Both the position numbers and the translations under genes were made by a program. This document shows positions 7,850-17,180 of a stretch of 64,000 nt of DNA, one piece after another. The notes under the pieces are model-generated. The model ran no database searches, was not told where the DNA came from, and saw only the letters and a list, made by a program, of their open reading frames with translations. Every line of letters starts with the position of its first letter. The first letter of the stretch is position 1. Origin of the DNA: JAZKFT01 sp039925965. GTDB lineage: Bacteria; Bacteroidota; Bacteroidia; Chitinophagales; Chitinophagaceae. Location: assembly GCA_039925965.1 (NCBI GenBank), contig JBDSXW010000050.1, forward strand, positions 1-64,000, given 5' to 3'.

Positions 7850-9451
7850 TTAGTGCATCGCTGTAGCAAGGTCGATTTTTGCTTTCTTTTTATTTTTAGT
7901 AAGCAAGACAAATGGCACACATATCAGAAAAATGATCCCGACGAACATGAACACATCCATATAACTTAGTACCGAAGCCTGTTTCAACACATTTAATTCC
8001 ATTAGCTTATAACCGCTTTGTGCGGCTGCATCGGTGCTCAGGCCTTTGCCCACAAACATGTGTTGCATGCCCGCCAGCCTTGTTTGTACAATTGGATCGG
8101 TGGCTTGCAGATGGCTGCCGATATCAGCCTGGTGTTTAATCCCATTCCGGCTCATAATTGTGGTTATGATGGCAATACCGAAGGAACCACCGAGCTGCCG
8201 CATCATGCCGGTAAAAGCTGCCCCCTGCCCTATTTCAATTCCTTTTAGTGACGCCAGGGCCAGCGCCGTAATTGGGATGAACACAAACGGCATGGCGACG
8301 CCTCTCATAATCAGCATCCAGAAGAAATCGTCTTTACTTGTGTTAGGTGTAATAATTTTATAGCCCCAAAAACAGAACGCTGCAAATAACAGCATGCCAA
8401 TGGCCACCAGGTATTGTGTTGACACGCCCTTGGTGAGTACTTTGCCAATTACCGGCATTAGAAAAGCGGTAGTGAGCGAAGCAGGTATCAGCAACATTCC
8501 CGCCTGTTGGGCATTCCAGCCAAGATTGGCCTGGGTATAAAGCGGGATGATAAACGTAGTACCATACAGGCCGAAGCCAAGCACAAAAGAAAGAATGGTG
8601 CCCACTTTCAGGTTGGCGTTCTTTAAAACCCTCAATTCAACAATGGGATTTTTAACAGTCATTTCCCGCCAAATAAAGAAATATAGCGAAAATACTGCAG
8701 TTATAGCCAGGCCCAGTATCAGGGCATTGTTAAACCAATCATCCTCCTGGCCTTTTTCCAACACGTACTGCAGCGAACCAACGGCGAGTGCCAGCAACCC
8801 TATGCCCAGCCAGTCTATCTCTTTACCCGATTTTTTATTACCATATTTAGGACTGCGCACAAATTTTATCGTGAGCATTGTGGCAATGATACCGATAGGA
8901 ATATTGATGTAAAAGATTAAAGGCCAGCTTGCATGATACACGATGTAACCACCAAGCGGAGGGCCGAGTGTTGGGCCAACAATGATGCCTAAACCGTAAA
9001 TAGCCTGGGCCATACCCCTTTTTTCGGGCGGGTAACTTTCAGTGATGATTGTTTGAGATGTTACCAACAAAGCACCACCACCTAAACCCTGGATAAACCG
9101 GAAAAGTACAAGCTCCCACAGGGTTGTGGCATTACCACATAGAAAGGAACAAATTGTAAAAAGAATGATGGAAGCCGCAAAATAATTACGCCGGCCAAAT
9201 TGCTGCGACAGCCAACTGGTCATCGGTACGATGATTACATTACCAATTGCATAAGCTGTAACTACCCACCCAATTTCATTTAATGTGGCGCCAAGGTTAC
9301 CCTTCATCTGATCAAGGGCTACGTTTACAATGGTGGTATCAACGATCTCCAGCAGGGCACACATGATAGCTGTGATGGTGATAATCACCCGGCGACTGCC
9401 GTATTCTACTAATGAGTTCTGATTGACCAGTAGTGGATTTTGATTGCTCAT
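7850..9451 (-). CDS. DHA2 family MFS multidrug efflux transporter (EmrB-like)
   Basis: A 533-residue drug:H+ antiporter of the DHA2 (14-TM) major facilitator subfamily. Motif A-like and motif C signatures are visible: LDQMKGNLG in loop 1, WVVTAYAIGNVIIVP, and GPTLGPPLGGYIV (antiporter motif C) in TM5. Length and 14 hydrophobic segments fit EmrB/QacA proteins. It is the last gene of a leftward unit TetR-TolC-HlyD-MFS, which together supply the regulator, outer-membrane channel, periplasmic adaptor and inner-membrane pump, so the substrate can be expelled across both membranes. The gap to the HlyD gene is 204 bases, larger than elsewhere in the unit, and contains an 8-bp tandem repeat. Substrate unknown; hydrophobic drugs are typical for the family. 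Confidence 0.9.
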   Translation of the reverse strand: MSNQNPLLVNQNSLVEYGSRRVIITITAIMCALLEIVDTTIVNVALDQMKGNLGATLNEIGWVVTAYAIGNVIIVPMTSWLSQQFGRRNYFAASIILFTICSFLCGNATTLWELVLFRFIQGLGGGALLVTSQTIITESYPPEKRGMAQAIYGLGIIVGPTLGPPLGGYIVYHASWPLIFYINIPIGIIATMLTIKFVRSPKYGNKKSGKEIDWLGIGLLALAVGSLQYVLEKGQEDDWFNNALILGLAITAVFSLYFFIWREMTVKNPIVELRVLKNANLKVGTILSFVLGFGLYGTTFIIPLYTQANLGWNAQQAGMLLIPASLTTAFLMPVIGKVLTKGVSTQYLVAIGMLLFAAFCFWGYKIITPNTSKDDFFWMLIMRGVAMPFVFIPITALALASLKGIEIGQGAAFTGMMRQLGGSFGIAIITTIMSRNGIKHQADIGSHLQATDPIVQTRLAGMQHMFVGKGLSTDAAAQSGYKLMELNVLKQASVLSYMDVFMFVGIIFLICVPFVLLTKNKKKAKIDLATAMH

Positions 9452-9592
9452 AAATTGAGGTTGAAGGTGTTGTGAACGCAGGGTCGCTTAGCGCAGTGTT
9501 TTCAGTTCAACGGCGTAGAAGTAAGCCAACCCGTCTAAACACAGATTTTAGCAGATGACCAGTATTAGCGTTCACCAGTCTAATATGAACTT

Positions 9593-9632
9593 GTGAACTC
9601 GTAAACTTGCAAACCCGTGAACCAGTGAACAG
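9593..9632. repeat. 8-bp tandem repeat (GTGAACNN)
   Basis: Five consecutive 8-base units run GTGAACTC, GTAAACTT, GCAAACCC, GTGAACCA, GTGAACAG between the HlyD and MFS genes. The unit is imperfect but the period is exact. It lies within the presumed efflux transcript, where it may be neutral or affect mRNA stability. Confidence 0.55.
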
Positions 9633-9655
9633 CTGCGGCCAAGCGCAAAACGTTC

Positions 9656-10789
9656 TTAATTCAAATGCACGTCGACGCCTACGTTCATGCCGGGCCTCAA
9701 CTGTTTTACCAACGAATCGGTGGCATTGCTGAATTCAATTTTTACGGGCAGGCGTTGCACGGTTTTTACAAAGTTGCCAGAGGCATTGTCCGGAGGCAAC
9801 AAGGCAAACCTAGAGCCGGTGGCGGGAGAGAAAGAAGTGAGCGTCGCTTCAAATTCATGACCCGGGAAGGCATCCGCAGTGATCACTACTTTTTGACCGA
9901 TCCGCATCTTATCGAACTGGGTTTCTTTAAAGTTGGCTACTACCCATACATCGTTGCTCAGCACCACATTGAATAGCGATTGACCCTGTTGAATATACTG
10001 GCCGGTCTGCATGGTCACTTTGGAAACAATTCCATCGGTGGGTGCGGTAATTACGGCGTATGAAAGGTTCAGTTTGGCAGCATCCACATCCGCCACTTTT
10101 TGGTGGATCGTGGCATTGGCAACGCCGGTTTGAGTGCCGGTAGTTTTGCTTTGCGAAGCCGCCACATTGGTTTGTGCCACCGTCGTTTTTCGTTGTTCCT
10201 GCAAAATAATCAGCTGTTTTTCCGCTGTTTCCTTTTCTGCCAATGCCTGGTCGTATTGTTGCTGCGTAATGCTATGGTCCTTGATCAGGTTGGCATAACG
10301 CTCATAGTCGTCGGCAGTACGCTTTACTTTTATTTTAGCTGCGTCAATTTGGGCATCAGCTACCAAAATACCAGTTTGGGCTGCAGCCACACTGGTTTGT
10401 GAAGTACTGGTGGCAGACTGTGCCACGCCGAGGTTACTTTGTGCTATTTCCAATGCAGCTTCGGCCTGCTCCAATTTTATCTTCAGGTCACGGTCATCGA
10501 GCACCAGCAGGGTATCCCCTTTTTTTACAAACTGGTTGTCTTTTACCCTTACATCCGTTACATAACCGGACACACGGGGAATAACGAGGCTGATATTACC
10601 GTCAATTTGTGCATCATCGGTATCTTCATGTTTTAGTGAATGCTGGTATTTGGTATAGCCAAAGACGCCGCCTGCTATGAGCATTATAATAAACCCGATA
10701 AGAAATTTATAGTTCTTTTTCTTTACAGGCGGTGCTGTTTCAGCTGGTACGGTGACGGGTTCAGTTGTTTGTTTTTCGATTGCTTCCAT
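9656..10789 (-). CDS. HlyD/EmrA family periplasmic adaptor subunit
   Basis: A 377-residue membrane-fusion protein. Residues 1-25 are cytoplasmic, residues 28-47 form the single membrane anchor (FLIGFIIMLIAGGVFGYTKY), followed by the split biotinyl-lipoyl domain (ISLVIPRVSGYVTDVRVKDN, then LSYAVITAPTDGIVSKV), between which lies an alpha-helical hairpin of about 150 residues. The hairpin is unusually rich in Thr, Ser, Gln and Ala. It ends with a beta-barrel domain (GQKVVITADAFPG). It links the MFS pump to the TolC channel encoded 80 bases upstream. EmrA-type adaptors are the usual partners of 14-TM DHA2 pumps, which agrees with the neighbour. Confidence 0.9.
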   Translation of the reverse strand: MEAIEKQTTEPVTVPAETAPPVKKKNYKFLIGFIIMLIAGGVFGYTKYQHSLKHEDTDDAQIDGNISLVIPRVSGYVTDVRVKDNQFVKKGDTLLVLDDRDLKIKLEQAEAALEIAQSNLGVAQSATSTSQTSVAAAQTGILVADAQIDAAKIKVKRTADDYERYANLIKDHSITQQQYDQALAEKETAEKQLIILQEQRKTTVAQTNVAASQSKTTGTQTGVANATIHQKVADVDAAKLNLSYAVITAPTDGIVSKVTMQTGQYIQQGQSLFNVVLSNDVWVVANFKETQFDKMRIGQKVVITADAFPGHEFEATLTSFSPATGSRFALLPPDNASGNFVKTVQRLPVKIEFSNATDSLVKQLRPGMNVGVDVHLN

Positions 10790-10869
10790 GATGTATACTA
10801 TTTATTATTTTGGATAGTTGGTGGTTGATTATGATACGTTTTTGGGCCCTGATTGTCTATCGCAACGGA

Positions 10870-12213
10870 TTAAAAATTCTGCGTAAGCACGCCGGCGCTC
10901 TTTTGTAATTGAACATAGGCCAGGGCCACATCCGCGCGGGCCAGTGATTGGTTCAATTTCGCCCTGAGTTCGGCCAGGTCTGCATCCAGCAGCTCTGTAA
11001 GCGTGGCCAGTCCGTTGTTATACTTATTCTTTGTTATTTTATAATTTTCGTCTGCCTGTTCAATGGCCCGGCCATATACTTCTATTTTCTTCTGCAGCAG
11101 GAAATAATCTTCATAGGCTTTAGTGATCTCCATTCTGATATTTTCATCCAGCATTTCCTGGGTATATACCAGTTGGTCTTGCTGTGCTTTGGCCTTGGTC
11201 ATCTTTGCTTTGTTTTTCCAAAGCGTACTGATGCTGTATTTAGCAGTTACTCCCAGATTAATAGCGTTGGTTATGGTCGCGATATTCTGGAGATAAGCAC
11301 TTATATAACCGCCGGTCAAAGCCACTGTCGGCATGCGTTCGCCATTGATCGCTTTCAAATTGGCATCGGTGGCTTTCTTCTGCTGCTGCAGGGATGCAAT
11401 GTCTTTACGGTTGTCAAAAGCCAACTGCTCCCATTCGGCAAGTCCTTTATTATCGAAAGTTACTTTGAAGCCCGTAGTATCTATTTCCAGTTTTGTCGTT
11501 TCAGGCAGTCCCAGCATCAGGTCCATATTTACGTTGGCGATATTGAGGTTATTTTGCGCTTCCAACAGCGCCAGCTCTACATTGGAGGTTTGCAGCGAAG
11601 CCTTTAATAGATCGTTGCGGGCCAGCAAACCATTTTTTTCCAGGTTGGTAAATTGCTTCACCCTTTCCTGCTCCTGCTTCAGGTTCTCCTGCACCAGGCT
11701 TACCGTTTGGCTGGCTTTGAAAAGATTGCGGCAGGCATTCAGCGTGTTTTGAACCACCCCGGATTTATCGTATTCGGCGTCCAGGTTTCTCGCCTCAGCA
11801 AGGTAACGTGCGGATTCGATGCCATACTTGATCTGGCCGCCGGCATAGATGGGCAAGGAGGCATTCACCATGGTAACTGCTACCGAAGAAAATGAATGAG
11901 ATGATGATGGTTTGCTCCCACTGCTGTCGCTGCCCGTTTTTATTTTAAGGTCCACTCCAGGGGTTTTCAGTAAAATATACATGGCAGTAGCACTGGCTTC
12001 GGGAAGCCTTCGATCTTCAGCCTCCTGCACATTAGCGGTCGCTTCGTCTATGCGTGCTTTGGCTATTTTTAGTTGCTTGTTGTTTTGCAGGCTTAATTGC
12101 ACCGCTTCTTTGGCAGTAATGGAACGAACATTTTGTGCTTTGGAAACAAGCGTCGTGCCCGCCAAAAGAACAGCTGAAAGTAGCCATTTTGTATTAAAAA
12201 AATTACGCTTCAT
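10870..12213 (-). CDS. TolC family outer-membrane efflux protein
   Basis: A 447-residue exported protein (signal peptide MKRNFFNTKWLLSAVLLAGTT ending near VSKA) with the two OEP repeats of TolC-like trimeric channels. The helical hairpins start at ITAKEAVQLSLQNNKQL and at LAFDNRKDIASLQQQ, and each ends in the conserved leading/trailing helix pattern (for example NNGLATLTELLDADLAEL). It forms the outer-membrane exit duct for the HlyD-MFS pump. Its start codon overlaps the 3' end of the TetR gene by 11 bases, so regulator and pump are translationally linked. Confidence 0.9.
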   Translation of the reverse strand: MKRNFFNTKWLLSAVLLAGTTLVSKAQNVRSITAKEAVQLSLQNNKQLKIAKARIDEATANVQEAEDRRLPEASATAMYILLKTPGVDLKIKTGSDSSGSKPSSSHSFSSVAVTMVNASLPIYAGGQIKYGIESARYLAEARNLDAEYDKSGVVQNTLNACRNLFKASQTVSLVQENLKQEQERVKQFTNLEKNGLLARNDLLKASLQTSNVELALLEAQNNLNIANVNMDLMLGLPETTKLEIDTTGFKVTFDNKGLAEWEQLAFDNRKDIASLQQQKKATDANLKAINGERMPTVALTGGYISAYLQNIATITNAINLGVTAKYSISTLWKNKAKMTKAKAQQDQLVYTQEMLDENIRMEITKAYEDYFLLQKKIEVYGRAIEQADENYKITKNKYNNGLATLTELLDADLAELRAKLNQSLARADVALAYVQLQKSAGVLTQNF

Positions 12214-12832
12214 TGGTGAGTATGGTTTTGAACAAAGTTTTTAAATGAATTTTCAGAACACGTCTGATATGCACCTGGAATGCAGCATCCTCAAGGCTTT
12301 CCAGCTTATTGGCCTGCCGGTAAAAATCCTGGGTATTCATCATCTGGTAAATCGTACCGATCATCGTAATGATGAGCAATGGGGTATCTACTTTCTTTTT
12401 AAACAATTTTTGGTCCTGCCCTTCCTGTACGATTTCGTTGAGGAGTTGGATATTCCGCACCCTCGATTCGGTGATGAGCCTGGATACCAAATCATCTTTT
12501 GCCAAAATTTGCTGCCGCACCATGATCCGGTGAAAACATTCTTTTTCTGAAATTTTATCAATGACAGAGTCAATCAACAATTCTATTTTTTTTACGGGAG
12601 AAATACCTTTACCACTTACCAGTGATTTTACGGCAAACCAGGTATTGTTGATCCGGTAGTTAAAAATGGCCTCCATCAATTTCTCTTTGGATCCAAAATG
12701 ATAGGAAATAGCGGCGAGGTTCATATTGGTTTCTTTGGCAATTTCCCGGACTGATGTTCCCTCAAAACCCTTGTCGGCGAACAACTTCTCCGCCGTTTCC
12801 AGAATATGTATTTGTTTGTCGGTAAATTCCAT
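12203..12832 (-). CDS. TetR/AcrR family transcriptional regulator of the efflux operon
   Basis: A 209-residue one-component repressor. The N-terminal helix-turn-helix is typical (ILETAEKLFADKGFEGTSV, then IAKETNMNLAAISYHFGSK), followed by a helical ligand-binding domain. I start at ATG 12832 (MEFTDKQ); an upstream in-frame ATG at 12853 lies inside the promoter region and would make the -7 element part of the gene. It is the first gene of the leftward efflux transcript and very likely represses it, since two identical palindromes cover the promoter directly upstream. The inducing ligand is probably a pump substrate (inference). Confidence 0.88.
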   Translation of the reverse strand: MEFTDKQIHILETAEKLFADKGFEGTSVREIAKETNMNLAAISYHFGSKEKLMEAIFNYRINNTWFAVKSLVSGKGISPVKKIELLIDSVIDKISEKECFHRIMVRQQILAKDDLVSRLITESRVRNIQLLNEIVQEGQDQKLFKKKVDTPLLIITMIGTIYQMMNTQDFYRQANKLESLEDAAFQVHIRRVLKIHLKTLFKTILTNEA

Positions 12833-12850
12833 AACAATTATTTGAAGTCG

Positions 12851-12889
12851 CAAACTTAAAACAAACGTTTGAATTAAAACAAACGTTTG
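12851..12889 (-). promoter_or_regulatory. efflux promoter with two identical operator palindromes
   Basis: Two copies of the perfect palindrome CAAACGTTTG lie at 12862-12871 and 12880-12889, exactly 18 bases apart and embedded in a direct repeat AAAACAAACGTTTGAATTA. Read leftward, TTTG (12883-12880) and TAAGTTTG (12858-12851) separated by 21 bases form a Bacteroidota promoter, so the first palindrome fills the spacer and the second covers the -33 box. This is the expected arrangement for two repressor dimers bound by the TetR protein encoded just downstream. Confidence 0.75.
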
Positions 12890-13153
12890 AATTATTTTTT
12901 AGAAAAGAGATTTTTTGTTGATGCCAACTTTACCAACAATGCTCAGGAGTTTAACAGAATCAAATTGAGGAGCAATCAGATAACATCGCAATGCAACCCT
13001 ATAAACCTATCATCGGCCAAAAACGGGGGCTGCCAGTTCTCATGACTTCCATATTAGAGGTTAGCCGGCGCCCGGCAATTGGTTTTACCCACTGCATTTT
13101 GTAATTTCAACCACCAACCTGCTACAATTACAACCCGCAAACTTTAAAATCAG

Positions 13154-13909
13154 ATGGCTTCCGATACCCATATTTTGGTGGTTGATGACGAACTTCAGAG
13201 CCGCTCACTAATCCGCCAACTCCTTGCCCGGCATTTTCCAGCCTTGGCTGTTGAAGAAGCAGCGACCGTGTCGGAAGCTGTTCAGCAGATCCGGCAACAG
13301 CTTCCGGCCCTGGTATTCCTCGACGTACAAATGCGCGGGGAAACAGGATTTGACCTGCTGGATAAAACCACAGATCTCAACTTCGGCATTATTTTTACAA
13401 CCGCTTACAATGAGTTTGCAATAAAGGCATTCAAGTATAGCGCTATGGATTATCTGATGAAGCCGCTGGATGAAGCGGAATTCAAGACAGCGGTAATAAA
13501 ATCACTACATCGCATCGAAAACCAGCAACAGACACTTGATAGCCAGGTAAAAATTTTACAGCAGTTAACTGCTACGCACAAGGTGCCAGACAAAATATCT
13601 ATCCCGACCGCCGAAGGATTATTGTTCGTGGCGATAGCAGCCATTATTTACTGCCAGGCGATAAGTAATTACACAACGTTTCACCTGTTAGATGGGCAGA
13701 AAATAGTATCCAGCTTCACACTGGGTTATTATGCAGAATTGCTGGAAGGCCAAAACTTTTTCAGGATTCACCGCTCCTACCTCGTAAACCTGGCACACCT
13801 GAAAATGTATAAAAGGGGTGATGGCGGCAGCGTGGTAATGGATAATGATGAAGCAATCGAAGTATCCCGCAGCAATAAAGATGCACTTCTTAAAATCCTG
13901 AAAGCCTGA
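13154..13909 (+). CDS. LytTR family response regulator
   Basis: A 251-residue two-component regulator: CheY-like receiver (residues 5-120; acidic pocket DDE at 11-13, phospho-acceptor Asp57 in LVFLDVQMRG, Lys in YLMKPLDE) and a C-terminal LytTR DNA-binding domain (residues 150-250; ISIPTAEGLLFVAIAAI, then FFRIHRSYLVNL and VEVSRS-like IEVSRSNKDALL). LytTR proteins bind direct repeats through beta strands. Its stop overlaps the ATG of the kinase gene (TGATG at 13907-13911), so the two are a cognate, translationally coupled pair. Putting the regulator first is common in this phylum. Confidence 0.92.
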   Translation: MASDTHILVVDDELQSRSLIRQLLARHFPALAVEEAATVSEAVQQIRQQLPALVFLDVQMRGETGFDLLDKTTDLNFGIIFTTAYNEFAIKAFKYSAMDYLMKPLDEAEFKTAVIKSLHRIENQQQTLDSQVKILQQLTATHKVPDKISIPTAEGLLFVAIAAIIYCQAISNYTTFHLLDGQKIVSSFTLGYYAELLEGQNFFRIHRSYLVNLAHLKMYKRGDGGSVVMDNDEAIEVSRSNKDALLKILKA

Positions 13910-16900
13910 TGTGGCGATGCAATCAACTCACAACGAACATCATTGTAGCGATATTTCTTATAGCTGCCGGCAATCTGCGGGCACAAACTTTTACCACCCG
14001 CCTGTACAGCACGGCAGACGGACTTAGCGATAACAATATTTTTACTGCTTACCAGGACAGTTACGGCTATCTGTGGTTGGGTACCCCGAACGGACTTAAT
14101 CGCTTCGACGGAAAAGTATTCTCAACCTATGGTCTGAGGCAGGGCTTGCCATCATTACTGATAGACAGGATTTATGAAGACCGCCACCACCAGCTATGGA
14201 TCGGCACCCGGGCAGGTATGGCAGCGTTGCAAGGTGACAGTTGCATTACCTATCCTGTGGATGATCGGCAAAAAATAAAATTTGTAAGCGGCTTTGCAGA
14301 GAGCCCGAACGGGCAGCTTTGGGCTAGCACAGATAAAGGGGTGTACGAATTCCGTAATCAGCAGTGGAATAAAATAATCCTGTTTCCGGGATCGGGCGGT
14401 ATGGCGGTAAGTAACCTTATCGTCACAAAACAGGGTATCTATATCAGTTATAATAGTCGCAAACTGGTCTTTCAAAAACCCGGCGGTCCCTGGCAGGTGT
14501 TAATTACAGCCGATAGCAATACCGCCATTCTCACGGGGATATATGAAAAAAATGATACTATTTATGTTGGCACACATAAAAAACTACAGCGCCTGGCAAA
14601 TGGCCAATCAGCATTGTTGTTCAGGGATTCATTAAGTAGTAAATACACTTACTGTTCCTTCCTGGATAATAGCGGCCGTTTTTGGTTTGGCACTGAGGAG
14701 GATGGTGTATTTATGGCCCTGCAAAATGGTGCACAAACAAACTACCAGCACTTGCCACTCTCGTTCAACCTGGTGTCTGGTTTTTTAGAAGACCGCGAAC
14801 ATAATATCTGGGTGGCGGCATTTCAGGGTTTATCAAAATACACAGCCGTACCTTATACAACCTATGCATTGCCTGAGTTTAAGCAAATCGGCACCCTTAG
14901 AAATTGCTTTGTCACTCCTGGTGGCAGCATATTGGTGTCGGGCGAAAATGGTTCCTTACTCTTGATAAAGCCAGGTAGTTTGCCTGGCGTAATGCCCGAA
15001 GTTATTGCGAAAATGCGACTGCAAACACCCGGAGATTTTATAGATTATCACATATCTGATGCTGATGGTCACATGTGGTTTACTACCAGGAATGGCGGCC
15101 TCTACGGCTTGCACGAAGGCCATCTTAAAAACCTTACTTCGATTGCTCCGGCAAGCAACAAGACCTTTAGAGGACTAGCTTACTACTCACCCACCCGGCA
15201 ACTCTTTGTTTGCGGAGACTCTGTGCTTTTTTCAGGAACTGATAAAAAGCTGGATACCTTCTTTTCGCCCAATAACCATCAGTTTATTCCCATGCCGTCC
15301 AGGGTTATAACTACCGAATTCCATAAAAGCCTCCTGGTGCAAACCCTCGAAAGCGGTGCCTGCATGATCAATTCTAAAGGAACGATTCTCCAACTGGAAG
15401 AAGATATCGATCTCAGCATGGCATTTACAGTTATGGCGACTGAAGGAAACAAAGGCACAATCTTGTGGACTGTTGTGGCAGGTCGGGGAATTTTTAAATA
15501 TGAATGGCAGGATGATATGCCACTCCGCCTGCTGGAGACCATTACAGATAAGGATGGATTCCCAGGAAACTATGTACTGGCTATTTCTGTAGACCAGAAT
15601 AATAAAATATGGCTGGCCACTACAAAAGGCATGGTGCTTTTGCAAAAAAGCCAGGATAACAAATGGCTGCGGCACGATTTTGAAATTCCAGAATCCTGTG
15701 CTGCCACTGCATTTTCATTTGCAAAACTCAGCTATGGCATTCACAACGATATGTGGATGAACAGCAATAATAAGCTGATTGTTTTTGATGCCACAAAAAC
15801 CAATGTACCCAATACTACCACCACCACTTCCATTGAGAAAATCCTGTTATTTAACCAGCCTGTAAACTGGTCATTGCTGGCCGATTCTGTAACGAGCTAC
15901 CGCCAACTACCCGTCAATCCGACACTGAATCATCTTCAAAATACCATCAGTATCGTTTTTAATGGCATCCAATTCAATGACCATTCATTGCTGGAATATT
16001 CGTACCGGCTTATACCTGCAGATACTACATGGAGCAGCCCAATGGCCAGTAACATCGTTTCGTTCAACCAACTCTTGCCTGATGCATACCGTTTTGAAGT
16101 GCGGTCCCGTATCAGGGGTTTTGAATGGAGCCCTGCCGCCATTTTCTCATTCCGTATTACAAAGCCCTTTTGGGAAACCTGGTGGTTCCGGGTCGCGCTG
16201 GTACTCGCCGCGTCGGCTTTCCTCCTGGCTATTTTCAGAAACCGCCTCCGGCAAATGAAAATAAAATCCGATATGAAAACGCAGTTGCGCGACCTGCGGA
16301 TGAAAGCGTTGAAAGCGCAGATGAACCCCCACTTTATTCACAATGCGCTCAACTCCATACAATCGCTGATTATCAACAATCAGAGTAGTATGGCCAGCCA
16401 GTACATCAGCAAATTTGCCCGCTTACTAAGGCAGGTATTTGAAAATTCAGACACGAACCTCATCAGCCTGGAGAAGGAGTTGTATTCACTCCGTCTCTAT
16501 GTGGATCTCGAAAAATTACGGCTGAATATGGAAGTAAATTATGCTGAATCATTGGATCAGAAACTGTTTGTTGAAGAGATAAAAATCCCGCCATTTATCT
16601 TCCAGCCCTTTGTTGAAAACGCCCTCTGGCATGGCTTTAGCAGCAAGGAAGGTGAAAAACAGATTACCCTTTCGGTACATGGCGATAACGACTGGCTTAT
16701 TTTCGAAATAACAGATAACGGCGTTGGGCGTTTAAGGGCTGCAGCCAGTTATCATTCCTTTCCGGAAGGCCATTTATCCAAAGCACTGGCTATTACCCGG
16801 CAGCGGTTGAGCGATTTCAACGAATCCCCAGCTACTGATCCAATCATTTTCACAGACCTTTCAGAAAACGGGCAGCCTTCCGGCACTACGGTTACCATCC

Positions 16901-16917
16901 GTATTAAAACCGGGTAG
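13909..16917 (+). CDS. beta-propeller sensor histidine kinase (Reg_prop / Y_Y_Y / LytS-type kinase)
   Basis: A 1002-residue sensor kinase. After a signal peptide (hydrophobic segment to about residue 25, ending NLRAQ) comes a long periplasmic part with propeller repeats of the two-component-regulator type (STADGLSDNNIFTAYQDSYG, GYLWLGTPNGLNRFDG, QLWIGTRAGM, GRFWFGTEEDGVF, NIWVAAFQGLSKY, NKIWLATTKGMV), a Y_Y_Y domain (about 675-745), one membrane helix (FRVALVLAASAFLLAIF, near residue 760), a short coiled coil, and a LytS-type His_kinase domain with the phospho-acceptor His in MNPHFIHNALNSI (about residue 806). The ATPase follows: FQPFVENALWHG (N box) and ITDNGVGRL (G box). Unlike the hybrid systems for polysaccharide use, it has no fused receiver or AraC output and signals to the separate LytTR protein. 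The ligand is unknown. Confidence 0.92.
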   Translation: MWRCNQLTTNIIVAIFLIAAGNLRAQTFTTRLYSTADGLSDNNIFTAYQDSYGYLWLGTPNGLNRFDGKVFSTYGLRQGLPSLLIDRIYEDRHHQLWIGTRAGMAALQGDSCITYPVDDRQKIKFVSGFAESPNGQLWASTDKGVYEFRNQQWNKIILFPGSGGMAVSNLIVTKQGIYISYNSRKLVFQKPGGPWQVLITADSNTAILTGIYEKNDTIYVGTHKKLQRLANGQSALLFRDSLSSKYTYCSFLDNSGRFWFGTEEDGVFMALQNGAQTNYQHLPLSFNLVSGFLEDREHNIWVAAFQGLSKYTAVPYTTYALPEFKQIGTLRNCFVTPGGSILVSGENGSLLLIKPGSLPGVMPEVIAKMRLQTPGDFIDYHISDADGHMWFTTRNGGLYGLHEGHLKNLTSIAPASNKTFRGLAYYSPTRQLFVCGDSVLFSGTDKKLDTFFSPNNHQFIPMPSRVITTEFHKSLLVQTLESGACMINSKGTILQLEEDIDLSMAFTVMATEGNKGTILWTVVAGRGIFKYEWQDDMPLRLLETITDKDGFPGNYVLAISVDQNNKIWLATTKGMVLLQKSQDNKWLRHDFEIPESCAATAFSFAKLSYGIHNDMWMNSNNKLIVFDATKTNVPNTTTTTSIEKILLFNQPVNWSLLADSVTSYRQLPVNPTLNHLQNTISIVFNGIQFNDHSLLEYSYRLIPADTTWSSPMASNIVSFNQLLPDAYRFEVRSRIRGFEWSPAAIFSFRITKPFWETWWFRVALVLAASAFLLAIFRNRLRQMKIKSDMKTQLRDLRMKALKAQMNPHFIHNALNSIQSLIINNQSSMASQYISKFARLLRQVFENSDTNLISLEKELYSLRLYVDLEKLRLNMEVNYAESLDQKLFVEEIKIPPFIFQPFVENALWHGFSSKEGEKQITLSVHGDNDWLIFEITDNGVGRLRAAASYHSFPEGHLSKALAITRQRLSDFNESPATDPIIFTDLSENGQPSGTTVTIRIKTG

Positions 16918-17180
16918 CCCGACAAATAAATGCGGATCGCTGATAAACAGTTCCCGCCGGTCAATCTTGTATTCTGCTACTCACTAAATGACTGCCAGCG
17001 CTGCGCGTTCTTTCAATCAACTTAGTAAAAAACATCCTGATGGCATTTATTCTTGGCATATTGTCGGTTTGTGCGATTACGATTGTGGCCATTAGCTGGC
17101 CCGGCATCAGATCGGCTTTTGGAAGAAGGAGAAATCGGTGAGCGCACGTTTAAAAATGAATCAACAATAAAATTTTGATC

